Positions 41,687-50,410 of a stretch of DNA of 62,244 nt are shown piece by piece (position 1 is the first letter of the stretch; every line of letters begins with the position of its first letter). Below the pieces are notes generated by a model. The model searched no databases. It had not been told where the DNA came from and saw nothing but the letters and a program-made list of their open reading frames with translations. The position numbers were made by a program, and so were the translations under genes. Source of the DNA: Clostridium sp. (GTDB taxonomy: Bacteria > Bacillota_A > Clostridia > Lachnospirales > Lachnospiraceae). The stretch lies in contig JAMPAW010000003.1 of NCBI GenBank assembly GCA_023666975.1, positions 27,136 to 89,379 on the forward strand, written 5' to 3'.

Positions 41687-42136
41687 TCATATCTGTTCCG
41701 CCAGCCATACCAAAACAGCTCCCACAGCTATCGGCACGGAAAAATGCAAAGCTTCTCCTTTTTTGTACATGGTCCTCCTTTGGCAAAACCGCACAAGCAT
41801 CCGCACGGCGATAAATGCAGCCGCCGACAAAAAAGAAACGATAATGACAGATAAAATATCCTCTGGCATAAATGTGGCCAACACGCCAAAAAGTTTGACG
41901 TCCCCCGCACCTAATCCTTTGACTGCGAACAGGATAAACATCGACAGCATGACCAGCAAAGCCTGCCGGACACTCACCGCCAGCCTGTCCGGTCCACCAA
42001 TTAAATAAGCGGTTACCAAACCCACGGCAAATCCCGCTGCCATTAGACGGTTTTCAATTTTTTCCTCCTTCACATCTGTATAAACTGCTCTCAAAAGAAT
42101 AAACACCACGGCACCGGCCGTTATCCATTCCGACAT
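41687..42136 (-). CDS. prepilin peptidase TadV/CpaA (A24 family)
   Basis: A 149-residue membrane aspartic peptidase with about five hydrophobic segments. The two catalytic aspartates are in YTDVKEEKIENR and GLGAGDVKL (the Gly-x-Gly-Asp motif). It removes the leader of the Flp pilin and probably of the TadE-like proteins. It is first in the operon, 34 bases after the predicted promoter -10. Short A24 peptidases without the methylase domain are normal in tad loci. Confidence 0.9.
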   Translation of the reverse strand: MSEWITAGAVVFILLRAVYTDVKEEKIENRLMAAGFAVGLVTAYLIGGPDRLAVSVRQALLVMLSMFILFAVKGLGAGDVKLFGVLATFMPEDILSVIIVSFLSAAAFIAVRMLVRFCQRRTMYKKGEALHFSVPIAVGAVLVWLAEQI

Positions 42137-42169
42137 TTGTCTCCTCCTTTCCTGTGCTTGTGTTTTGCC

Positions 42170-42198
42170 ATTATATCTCCCGTTTTTTCCGTTGTCTA
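42170..42198 (-). promoter_or_regulatory. promoter of the tad pilus operon
   Basis: On the minus strand: TAGACA (42198-42193), a 17-base spacer and perfect TATAAT (42175-42170). AAAGGAGGAG follows before the ATG at 42136. No other good promoter was seen between 42136 and 33029, so all ten genes may be one unit. Confidence 0.75.
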
Positions 42199-42318
42199 CG
42201 ATTATGAATGACTTATCAAAATAAACTTTTTTCGTTAAAAAATATGAATTTTTTTGAATGTAATATAAGGAATTTTGAACATTTTTTCAGAAGATTTTAG
42301 ACGAATTTTTAGACAGAC

Positions 42319-42355
42319 AAAAAGAGACCCTGAATTTCGATTCAGAATCTCTTTT
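42319..42355 (-). terminator. terminator of the histidine kinase unit
   Basis: On the minus strand AAAAGAGA (42355-42348) and TTCTGAA pair with TTCAG and TCTCTTTT (42345-42320, small internal loop), followed by TGTC with T-rich flank. It lies 28 bases after the kinase stop and before the tad promoter; the rest of the 42199-42318 stretch is AT-rich and empty. Confidence 0.75.
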
Positions 42356-42382
42356 AACCATACTCTCATTTAGCAACGTTTT

Positions 42383-44197
42383 TTATTCCGCTTTCTCCAC
42401 GTACTTATTCAGAATTTCCACGACATCATTGAGATTGTACGGCTTCGCAATATAGTCGTCTAATTTTGCCTCTAATATCCGCTCTTTGTCCCCGAACATT
42501 GCCCTGGCCGTTACCGCAATAATCGGCAGGCGTTTCCTGTTCTCCTGAAGCTCAATCGCACGAATCTCCTGAGTAGCCGCCAGACCGTCCATCACAGGCA
42601 TCTGCACATCAAACAGTGCGACCTGATATTCCTTTTGTTTAAACAGCTCAACCGCTTTCTCCCCGTTCTCTGCAATATCATAGGAATAACCTGCCATACC
42701 CAACAGTTTTCCGATTACCTGTTGATTGACTGGCTCGTCCTCTGCCACCAGAATCCTTGCACGGGAATGGCCTGCAAGAGAAAATACCGCTGGATCATCT
42801 TCCTGTGCACTGGCCGCATTTCCGGAACCCTCCGCCGGTTTAATCAACTTGAGCGGAACCTCTACAATAAATGTTGAGCCAAGCCCCTCCTTACTCTGCA
42901 CGGATATATTTCCTCCCATAAGCTCTACAATCTGCTTCGTGATAACCAATCCCAAACCGGAGCCGCCGTACTTGCGGGTATCCGAAGCATCTACCTGTGA
43001 AAAACGGACAAAGAGCTTATTCCGGTCCTCTTCGGCAATACCGATACCGGAATCCACAACGGCAATGCGGAGCTTCACCGTATCTGATGTGTCGTCCAAA
43101 TGCGCCACCTTCACACGGACGCCACCGTCATTCGTAAACTTAATCGCATTAGAAAGCAGGCAGTTTAAAACCTGCTGTATACGCTGTCCGTCACCCTTGA
43201 CCAATGCCGGGAGATCACTGCCAAACGTACAATCCAAGTCCAGACCTTTATCTCTGGCCAACGGCACCTGCGCAGCCACCGTTTCCTCAATCACGGCTTT
43301 GATATCAAAATTCTCCTCGCGGAGATTATATTTTCCTGCCTCTAATTTTGAGATATCCAGAATATCATTGATAAGCCTCAGTAAAGAATCCGCACAATTT
43401 TTAGCTGTGGTTAAATTGTCGCGGTAATCCGCCTGCAAATCGTCCGCCATTAATGTCAACTGCAGCATACCCAAAATTCCGTTAATCGGTGTCCGGATTT
43501 CATGGGACATATTGGCAAGAAATTCCGACTGTGTCTTATATGCCGCATTGGCATCTTTAATTGCCGACGATAATTTATTCTCTGTCTCTTTCTGTTCGGT
43601 AATATCGATAACCACCATATTGATATAATCATTTTCTGATTTATACATTACCGTATTGAATACTTTCTCCAGATTCTCCATTGTAATCTCCACGGCTAGA
43701 AGCTCTCCGAGCTTAGTCCCGGAATTATTGTAAGCCTCAAACCATGCGTTAATATTCTGAAGCACCTCCACCGGACTTTCAGAAATCACTTTTCCGTAAT
43801 AGTCGGAAATATTCAGGTTAAAATACTTTCCGAACGTTTCATTCGCATCCGTTATCCGGTAACCCATATTATGCCCCGACTGTGCATCTCTCAATATCTG
43901 CGCCTGTGCAAATCCAACCGGCAGATTCAAAAATAACTTTTTATATTTATCACTCTTCACGAGAGAAACCTTCTCCTCGTCCGCCACGAATTTGGACATC
44001 ACTACACTTAAAATAATGGCCAGAATAATTTCAATAATCGATGCTGCCATCAGCATTGCCTTCAGTGAATCTGCAGAAGCCGTGGCGTCCACTTCTTTAA
44101 ACACAACAAGGTCCCCCACAATAACTACCACAATCAGCATTGCAATCAACAGAAAATAGACAATTCTCAGCCCCGTGTTTCTCTCATTTTTCGCCAT
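42383..44197 (-). CDS. hybrid sensor histidine kinase/response regulator
   Basis: A 604-residue hybrid kinase. Two N-terminal membrane helices (about 11-33 and 48-68) with almost no outside loop are followed by a PAS-like domain (about 85-205), HisKA with His232 (ANMSHEIRTPINGILGML), HATPase (LSNAIKFTND, VVDSGIGI, GSGLGL) and a C-terminal receiver (about 480-604) with Asp530 (VALFDVQMPVMDG). No output domain or Hpt is attached and no response regulator gene is adjacent. The start overlaps the end of the YfhO-like gene by 14 bases; GGGAGG lies 9 bases upstream. Confidence 0.93.
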   Translation of the reverse strand: MAKNERNTGLRIVYFLLIAMLIVVVIVGDLVVFKEVDATASADSLKAMLMAASIIEIILAIILSVVMSKFVADEEKVSLVKSDKYKKLFLNLPVGFAQAQILRDAQSGHNMGYRITDANETFGKYFNLNISDYYGKVISESPVEVLQNINAWFEAYNNSGTKLGELLAVEITMENLEKVFNTVMYKSENDYINMVVIDITEQKETENKLSSAIKDANAAYKTQSEFLANMSHEIRTPINGILGMLQLTLMADDLQADYRDNLTTAKNCADSLLRLINDILDISKLEAGKYNLREENFDIKAVIEETVAAQVPLARDKGLDLDCTFGSDLPALVKGDGQRIQQVLNCLLSNAIKFTNDGGVRVKVAHLDDTSDTVKLRIAVVDSGIGIAEEDRNKLFVRFSQVDASDTRKYGGSGLGLVITKQIVELMGGNISVQSKEGLGSTFIVEVPLKLIKPAEGSGNAASAQEDDPAVFSLAGHSRARILVAEDEPVNQQVIGKLLGMAGYSYDIAENGEKAVELFKQKEYQVALFDVQMPVMDGLAATQEIRAIELQENRKRLPIIAVTARAMFGDKERILEAKLDDYIAKPYNLNDVVEILNKYVEKAE

Positions 44198-46781
44198 ATG
44201 TGTTTTCCTCCCGTTTTCGTGATTTTTTTTCTATTTTATAGATGAACAAAAAACAGCATATCCCCATCAGGGTAATAACACCCCCTGCCAGCAGCCCCGG
44301 ACAGTGATAAACCATCTTAATATCATATTCTCCTGCAGGCAGCTCCACCCCTAGAAATGCGGATAGTATCATCTGTGCCTCAAGCTTTTGCCCGTTTGCA
44401 TAAACGGTCCAGCCCTCATCATAGGGAACGGAGGTCATAAATACTCCATCTTCCTGTACCGAAACAGTTCCCTCAATGCTTCTGGAGCTGTAATCCGTCA
44501 CCGTCATTCCCTGTGCGCTCAATATATCATACGCTGTCAAAAACTGTTCCTTTTCATATTGCATAGGATAGCAATAGAGGCTGCCGTCCATATCCTCACC
44601 GTCATTTAAAATAAACTGAATATCTACTGTCTGTCCGGCAGTTACCTCGCCTACATGGAACAGCTGGCTCTGGTAACGGTCATAGGCAACCTCATTCCCG
44701 CCGACTAACAGTGCGATTTTATTTACATTACTTCCCTGACAGCTCACATACAAATCCATATCATACGGAACCGTATAGACCATATCTGCTCTGGCACTGC
44801 CATTGGCATTCTTATAATCAATGTTATTGCTGTCTCTTAGCGTTACGTCCAGATTCGTTCCGTAAGTCTCCGGCTGCATATCCTCCTGAATGGACGTAAA
44901 AATCGGTTCAATTCCCGTTAATGCCCCGCTAAGCTCATTTTGCACGGTAAACGGTCCGTTATCCTCCGTATCAAAATACAAGATATCCTCTTTGACCATA
45001 TATCCCAACGGCAGGGCATATGGATTTTGATAAACGGACACATTATCTTCACTGGAAAAATGATTCATATCCACATTGACAAAATCTCCGTCCCTGGTAT
45101 ATACATATTTCACGCCCAGCAAAGCATTCGTAAACGGCGTCGCACCGTAATACAGGTATTCATTGGCCCCCGTATAAAATCCCAAATCATTCATCACATC
45201 AACCAGCTCACCCCGCACAGTCGACCCAAAAATTCCCACACTCTTCAAATTATACCACGTCGCCTCGTCCACAAAAAGCGGCTCCAATATATCCGAACGG
45301 CACCAGTCCGTCTCGCCTTCTTCCACCTTGGCCTTAAGCGCCTCGAACGTATCCGTACCACCGTAATAATAGTCCGGCTCGGAGCTTCCCACCTGCTTAA
45401 ATCCAAACCAGCCGTTGACCGCCATCTCAAAAACCGCTGTTACCACCAGCACGTATGCGATTCCGTTTTTTGCCCGGTTCCATTTACAATACAGAACAAA
45501 TAAAACCAGGTAGGCCGTCAGTAGCAGCCCCGTTGCTATATACGTTTTATTTTCATAGACCACTTCCGCATGGTAATAACAAAATATGACAAACAGCATA
45601 CTGATCGTATAAGCAATTATCACCATCCACATACGCAATTTGTCCCTCTTCAAATATACCTCATAAGCCATAATCAGTAAAATAAAGATATACAAAAAGG
45701 CAAATCGGTTAGGAATCCCATACTGATTGTGAAACCCATGCCAAATATAATTTAACAGCTGGTTGTTGAAGCTCACCACCAATAAAACCAGCAAAATGCC
45801 GTATTTTATCTTCTTCGCCAGCGCAATATCCCAGACAAAGAAAAACATAAAGGCCAGCAGCACAGTAAAAATGCCGCAATACAGATTAGTCCCTCCGTCC
45901 CCCACCTGATTTGTCATCACCTCCGAGCAAAACAGCTGAGAGCGCAGCGTGTCTGCAAACGAACCATAAAACTTCCATTCCGGCAATCCAAACTCGGCAG
46001 ACGCCGTTGTCATAATTCCCAGATATGCCGGAAGCAAAACCACGGCAGCAAGCATGGCGGCCGTCAGCGACGCCACGGCAAACTTTATTCCCCTCATCAC
46101 AAAGCGTTTAATGTCATGAAAAGGAAAAGTAAAAAACCACAAAATCAAAAACAGGCAGATAATAAAGCTGATATAATAGTTACAGACCATGCTGTAAAAC
46201 AATGCCAATATATAAATGCGGCTGTTATTCTCCGTAAACATTTTCTCCATGCCGAGAATGATAATCGGAAAAATGAAAATGCTGTCCAGCCACATCAAAT
46301 TCCAATAATACCCTACGACAAAGCTGCTAAAAGCATAAAACAATGAAAAAGCAATTATTCCGGGATTTTTCTCCGGCCGCTTTCCCGCATGTGTCAGAAA
46401 ATACGCAAAACACAGGGCTGCGAGAATGATTTTCACGGAAATAATGATATTTAATGCCATCGGCAGATGGCTCTTGCTGCAAAGCATAACAATCAGATTA
46501 AGCGGACTGGATAAATAATATGACCACAGTGACACAAAATTATTGCCCAGTCCCACATCAAAGCTATACTGCAGGCTCTCAAGGTTTTTCAGCTTTTCCT
46601 GGTATTCGGAAAAAAACGGAAGATACTGGTGTACACCGTCTACCACGACCAGGCACCGGTCCCCAAACGGACCTATCTCACCGATATACCATGCACCAAC
46701 CATCATGATTAATGCAAGACCCAGCGTAATCACATATACATACTTGTCTTTAACCCATGTCCAAATTCTTTCTGTATTCAT
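44184..46781 (-). CDS. YfhO family membrane protein
   Basis: An 865-residue membrane protein of the YfhO type (GT-C-like fold). There are some 12 hydrophobic helices in the first 460 residues, an outside domain (about 465-830), and a last helix near 835-855. The DGVHQYLPFFSEYQEKL loop after the first helix is the family signature with its conserved Asp. Bacillus YfhO is involved in glycosylation of lipoteichoic acid, so a role in modifying a cell-wall polymer is plausible; the donor and target are not known here. It overlaps the hybrid kinase gene downstream. Confidence 0.88.
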   Translation of the reverse strand: MNTERIWTWVKDKYVYVITLGLALIMMVGAWYIGEIGPFGDRCLVVVDGVHQYLPFFSEYQEKLKNLESLQYSFDVGLGNNFVSLWSYYLSSPLNLIVMLCSKSHLPMALNIIISVKIILAALCFAYFLTHAGKRPEKNPGIIAFSLFYAFSSFVVGYYWNLMWLDSIFIFPIIILGMEKMFTENNSRIYILALFYSMVCNYYISFIICLFLILWFFTFPFHDIKRFVMRGIKFAVASLTAAMLAAVVLLPAYLGIMTTASAEFGLPEWKFYGSFADTLRSQLFCSEVMTNQVGDGGTNLYCGIFTVLLAFMFFFVWDIALAKKIKYGILLVLLVVSFNNQLLNYIWHGFHNQYGIPNRFAFLYIFILLIMAYEVYLKRDKLRMWMVIIAYTISMLFVIFCYYHAEVVYENKTYIATGLLLTAYLVLFVLYCKWNRAKNGIAYVLVVTAVFEMAVNGWFGFKQVGSSEPDYYYGGTDTFEALKAKVEEGETDWCRSDILEPLFVDEATWYNLKSVGIFGSTVRGELVDVMNDLGFYTGANEYLYYGATPFTNALLGVKYVYTRDGDFVNVDMNHFSSEDNVSVYQNPYALPLGYMVKEDILYFDTEDNGPFTVQNELSGALTGIEPIFTSIQEDMQPETYGTNLDVTLRDSNNIDYKNANGSARADMVYTVPYDMDLYVSCQGSNVNKIALLVGGNEVAYDRYQSQLFHVGEVTAGQTVDIQFILNDGEDMDGSLYCYPMQYEKEQFLTAYDILSAQGMTVTDYSSRSIEGTVSVQEDGVFMTSVPYDEGWTVYANGQKLEAQMILSAFLGVELPAGEYDIKMVYHCPGLLAGGVITLMGICCFLFIYKIEKKSRKREENTYGEK

Positions 46782-46839
46782 TCTCTCTGTCCAATCTATT
46801 CACCGGATAGTTTCCCATATATCCGGTTTCCAAATGAAA

Positions 46840-47643
46840 TCAATATCGGTCAAGATGATTTTCACTATGCCCGTCCATCATACGAATGACCTTGTCATAA
46901 TCTAAGCTGCCGCCAAAAATATCCAATGCACTTCCTATCGTGATATCCAGCTTACCCTTTCCAAGCTCCCGGATTATCTCAATGTCGTGGTAAGAGCCGA
47001 CACCGCCTGCATAGGTGGTTGGAATATCTGCATATTCCGCCAGCAGCTCCACCAGCTCCGTCTCCACGCCTTTTGCTTTGCCCTCCACGTCCACCGCATG
47101 AATCAGAAATTCATCTGCATATTCCCGCAGCTTAGCCAGCGTTTCCTCTGATATTATTTCTTCCGTAAACCTCTGCCACCTGTCCGTCACAATATAATAC
47201 TTTCCGTCTCTCTTCCGACAGCTTAAATCCAGCACCAGATGTTTTTTCCCCACGGTGTCAAGAAGTTTTCGCAAACGCTCATAATCCACTCTTCCCTCCC
47301 GAAATACATAGGAGGTGACAATCACATGGCTTGCACCCATATCCAGAAACGGTTTGGCATTTTCCGGAGTAATCCCCCCGCCAATCTGCAGGCCTCCGGG
47401 ATACTCGGTCAGCGCAAGCTCCGCCTGCTGCCGGTCCTGCTCGTAGTATTCACTTCCCGCCTGATTAAGCAAAATGATATGGCCGCCCACAATCCGGCTT
47501 TGTTTATAGAGCCTCGCATAAAATGCGGCATCCTGCTCAGCAACAAAATTCTCCTCTGCCAGATTGCCGTTATCCCTCAGGGAGCCGCCCACAAGCTGTT
47601 TTACTTTTCCGTTATGTATATCAATACAAGGTCTAAAATACAT
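46840..47643 (-). CDS. hisA: eukaryotic-type HisA (ProFAR isomerase)
   Basis: A 267-residue TIM-barrel isomerase of the eukaryotic HIS6 type. Segments such as CIDIHNGKVKQLVGGSLRD, ASHVIVTSYVFREG, HLVLDLSCRKRDGKYYIV, DEFLIHAVDVEGKAKG, TYAGGVGSYHDI and ITIGSALDIFGG closely follow the yeast protein and differ from usual bacterial HisA. The catalytic aspartates would be Asp8 (CID) and the Asp in HAVDVEG. It isomerises ProFAR to PRFAR in histidine synthesis. No other his gene is nearby. A weak hairpin (46802-46827) follows the stop without a T-run. Confidence 0.85.
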   Translation of the reverse strand: MYFRPCIDIHNGKVKQLVGGSLRDNGNLAEENFVAEQDAAFYARLYKQSRIVGGHIILLNQAGSEYYEQDRQQAELALTEYPGGLQIGGGITPENAKPFLDMGASHVIVTSYVFREGRVDYERLRKLLDTVGKKHLVLDLSCRKRDGKYYIVTDRWQRFTEEIISEETLAKLREYADEFLIHAVDVEGKAKGVETELVELLAEYADIPTTYAGGVGSYHDIEIIRELGKGKLDITIGSALDIFGGSLDYDKVIRMMDGHSENHLDRY

Positions 47644-47714
47644 TTATCAATACCTCTTCAGTATCAAGTGTCGATAAGTATTTACATGATACCACATTTC
47701 TTACAGAAATACAA

Positions 47715-47855
47715 TTAACACCGGTCCTTCTTTTCACACCCCCGGTTCAGCTCTCTTCTGACCGTTTCCATTCGCCTAAAAAACTGCACCAGAAACGGAT
47801 ACCGGCATCTGTATTCGTAAAGAATTCCACTAAACTTACAATCCGCTTTTTTCAT
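47715..47855 (-). CDS. possible 46-residue Cys-rich small protein
   Basis: A short frame starting MKKADCKFSGILYEYRCRY and ending RGCEKKDRC, with four Cys and many Arg/Lys. A GGAAG just before the ATG is a weak ribosome site. It fits between trmB and hisA on the same strand with no other gene in this gap. Without a homologue search it is uncertain whether it is made. Confidence 0.3.
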   Translation of the reverse strand: MKKADCKFSGILYEYRCRYPFLVQFFRRMETVRRELNRGCEKKDRC

Positions 47856-47919
47856 GACTTCCGCACAGGAGCTTTCTTATTGTTATCGTATGCTTTTTAT
47901 CAAAGAAAGGTTACTTTAC

Positions 47920-48561
47920 TTATTGCAGGGCAATCGCCATTCTGCATATACAGTTCCCCTTCGCTACGAATCTCTCTTCATATTCCGTCATCACATTGCC
48001 CTCGGCGTATTCGGAATGATGAAGGTCATAGGTGTAGTTCAATAACTGCCAGTTCTCTGCCTCCTGCACCTGCTGCAAAGAAAATTCAAACAGCTCACGG
48101 TTATCGGTTTTGAAAGCAATCTGCCCTTTTGCTGCCAGAATTTTCTCATATCTCGCCAGAAACTGCACTGACGTCAGCCTTCTCTTTGCATGGCGGTCTT
48201 TTGGCCATGGGTCTGAAAAATTCAGATAAATTCCTGCCACCTCGCCTTGCCCGAACACCTCGGCGATATCCTCCGCTTCCATTCGGATAAAATAAAGATT
48301 CGGTAAATCCTTCTGCTCCTGCTTCTCGATAGCCCTCACCAGCACAGAAGAATATTTCTCAATCCCCACATAATTAATGTTGGGATTATTTTCCGCCAGC
48401 GTCATAATAAACTGTCCTTTTCCCATTCCGATTTCCACATAGACCGGACGGTCATTTCCAAACACCTGATTCCATTTTCCGCTGTGCTCCTCTGCATTTT
48501 TTATCGTAAACCGGCTCTCGGCAATCATATCCCTTGAACCCGGTACATTCCTAAGACGCAT
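47920..48561 (-). CDS. trmB: tRNA (guanine-N7)-methyltransferase
   Basis: A 213-residue TrmB that makes m7G46 in tRNA. It has motif I VYVEIGMGKGQFIM, YVGIEKYSSVLVRA, the tRNA-binding NFSDPWPKDRHAKRRL segment, and LAAKGQIAFKTDN. AGAGGT precedes the ATG. It has the full bacterial length. The MITE-like element lies in its upstream region, so its promoter may have been altered or supplied by that element. Confidence 0.95.
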   Translation of the reverse strand: MRLRNVPGSRDMIAESRFTIKNAEEHSGKWNQVFGNDRPVYVEIGMGKGQFIMTLAENNPNINYVGIEKYSSVLVRAIEKQEQKDLPNLYFIRMEAEDIAEVFGQGEVAGIYLNFSDPWPKDRHAKRRLTSVQFLARYEKILAAKGQIAFKTDNRELFEFSLQQVQEAENWQLLNYTYDLHHSEYAEGNVMTEYEERFVAKGNCICRMAIALQ

Positions 48562-48597
48562 ACCTCTTCCCTCTCCTCTCTCTAATCCTACAACCGT

Positions 48598-48810
48598 TTA
48601 GGTAATTGCGAAACTTCCTACTTTTCAAAATTTAGTTGTATAATATAGACAATATCATAAGCAGGTGCTTTGGAGCCGTTGGTACTTAGGTGCCGTATTT
48701 TGGCACCTTATGTACCACTACGTGCGACAAGCAGCGAAAGTGTGCCTGCGCTGATTTGTCTATATTATACAACGAACGCTTTGAAAAATTTAAGTTTCGC
48801 AATTACCTAA
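48598..48810. mobile_element. MITE-like inverted-repeat element, about 213 bp
   Basis: Perfect 19-bp terminal inverted repeats: TTAGGTAATTGCGAAACTT (48598-48616) and its complement at 48792-48810. Further in, TTGTATAATATAGACAA (about 48635-48651) is mirrored by TTGTCTATATTATACAA (about 48754-48770), and the centre holds a hairpin GGTAC-TTA-GGTGCC/GGCACC-TTAT-GTACC (48681-48716). No open frame of size is inside. The flanks show TA next to GG/CC at both ends, which could be a TA target duplication. It occupies most of the 48562-48936 gap. One arm occurs again at 2085-2141. Confidence 0.65.
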
Positions 48811-48867
48811 CCATACAATCATTATACACATATATTCCATTTTTTTCAAAATTTAATTTCCGTTTGG

Positions 48868-48896
48868 TTGACACCTTTCTTTATATATAATAAAAT
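48868..48896 (+). promoter_or_regulatory. promoter of the D,D-carboxypeptidase gene
   Basis: TTGACA at 48868-48873, a 17-base spacer and TAAAAT at 48891-48896, 40 bases before the start codon. Confidence 0.8.
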
Positions 48897-48936
48897 AAAA
48901 ATAATTATGTTTATTTATTAAAGGAGCAGATACTAA

Positions 48937-50358
48937 ATGAAAAAATTACTTGCCGTTTTTATGGCATTGTTACTTATTTTCGCCATTCCCCTTCCCGTCA
49001 GGGCAACAGATGAGAGCCAGGATACCGAGGAGACCACGGAGCACCCGGAGACCACAGAATATCCGGACGATCCAACCAGAGAGCCGGATTTGGTCTGCAA
49101 TGCTGCTATTGTTATGGATGCCGCTACCGGACAGGTTCTTTATGAAAAGAATTCACGCGAGAAAAAATATCCCGCCAGCATAACCAAAATTTTGACGACA
49201 ACGATTGCCTTAGAGCATAATTTGGATTTCAACCAGACGATTACCATATCCGAAAATGCTGTCTGGGACGTGGAGCGGGACAGCACACTTATCGGCTTAG
49301 ACGTCGGAGAAAAGGTTACTATCGGGGATTTGTTTTACGGCACAATGGTCCGGTCGGCAAACGAATGCGCCTATGCGCTCTCGGAACAGGTGGCCGACAA
49401 TATTCAGGACTTTGCCGTTTTGATGAACGAGAAGGCGGCAGAAATCGGTTGTGAAAACACACACTTTGTCACCCCGAACGGACTGCATGACGACGACCAC
49501 TATACTACCGCTTACGATATGGCACTGATAACGAAATACGCACTGCAAAACGAAACCTTTCGCCAGCTGGCCGGTACATTGTCCTATACTGTTCCCGCCA
49601 CCAACCTGACCGAAGAAACCAGACCGCTCTGGAACGGTAATAAAATGATTAATCCGGCGGAACCCTATTATTACGAATATTGCGAGGGCGGCAAAACCGG
49701 CTATACCTCCAAAGCAAATAATACCCTGGTCACCTTTGCCAAGAAAGACGACTTAGAGCTTATATGCGTGATTATGGATTGTGACGGTTCCCGCTACTGC
49801 TATTCCGACTCTAGAGCACTCTATAATTTTTGCTACAATAATTACTCTTATTTTTATCCTCTGTCTGATTTCTCCTTTGATTCGGAAGAAAACATTGCAG
49901 AGAGTCCCAACCATATCCTGAGTAATTATTATTCCAGTCTGGACCATGAAATGGTTGATTTAACCGTAGATAAAAATTATGCTCTGCTGCTCAGCCGTTC
50001 CGTAGATACAACACAGATTGAACAGTCGATCAGCCTGTATGACCATCCGCAGGACAGGGCACTTGGCGAAATTACTTTCTCCTACAATGGGGAAGTCATC
50101 GGCTCTACCGTTATCAACAGTACCTCTCCTCTTCTTTCCTCTGCGATGAATCAGGAGGAACCGGAGGAAGACGACGGCAAATGGAAGCAGTCACTCAAAA
50201 AAGTATTGACTGCCATAGGAATTATACTGGCTGCGTTAATTGCTATTCTTGTTGTCCTCTCGGTATTTACAGCCATCAAACGAAAAATCAAGCAAAACAG
50301 CCGCTATCGATATCGGCGCAGAAGACGCAGAAAACATAAGGACGACTATTACTTTTAA
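48937..50358 (+). CDS. D-alanyl-D-alanine carboxypeptidase (S11, DacF-like)
   Basis: A 473-residue penicillin-binding protein. It has a signal peptide (about 1-23), an acidic Thr/Glu linker (about 24-50), the catalytic SxxK with Ser81 and Lys84 (YPASITKILTT), SxN (VRSANECAYAL) and KTG (GGKTGYTSKA). A C-terminal domain leads to a membrane helix (about 425-450) and an Arg/Lys-rich cytoplasmic tail (RYRRRRRRKHKDD). It trims the terminal D-Ala of peptidoglycan stem peptides. The real membrane helix differs from the amphipathic anchor of PBP5. AAGGAG lies before the ATG. Confidence 0.93.
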   Translation: MKKLLAVFMALLLIFAIPLPVRATDESQDTEETTEHPETTEYPDDPTREPDLVCNAAIVMDAATGQVLYEKNSREKKYPASITKILTTTIALEHNLDFNQTITISENAVWDVERDSTLIGLDVGEKVTIGDLFYGTMVRSANECAYALSEQVADNIQDFAVLMNEKAAEIGCENTHFVTPNGLHDDDHYTTAYDMALITKYALQNETFRQLAGTLSYTVPATNLTEETRPLWNGNKMINPAEPYYYEYCEGGKTGYTSKANNTLVTFAKKDDLELICVIMDCDGSRYCYSDSRALYNFCYNNYSYFYPLSDFSFDSEENIAESPNHILSNYYSSLDHEMVDLTVDKNYALLLSRSVDTTQIEQSISLYDHPQDRALGEITFSYNGEVIGSTVINSTSPLLSSAMNQEEPEEDDGKWKQSLKKVLTAIGIILAALIAILVVLSVFTAIKRKIKQNSRYRYRRRRRRKHKDDYYF

Positions 50359-50410
50359 ATACCCCGTTTAGGGGAATCACAGGCCTGAACACAGACAGGA
50401 AAGGAATCAT

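Noticed and set aside
33029..42136. The pilus operon as a competence (com) or type IVa pilus system.
   Set aside because: The ATPase is of the CpaF/TadA type, there are separate TadB and TadC platforms, a short A24 peptidase and a Flp pilin; no PilT or ComGC-like gene is present.
46802..46827. ACCGGATA/TATCCGGT hairpin as the hisA terminator.
   Set aside because: The 8-bp stem lacks a T-run on the transcribed strand, so only a weak structure can be claimed.
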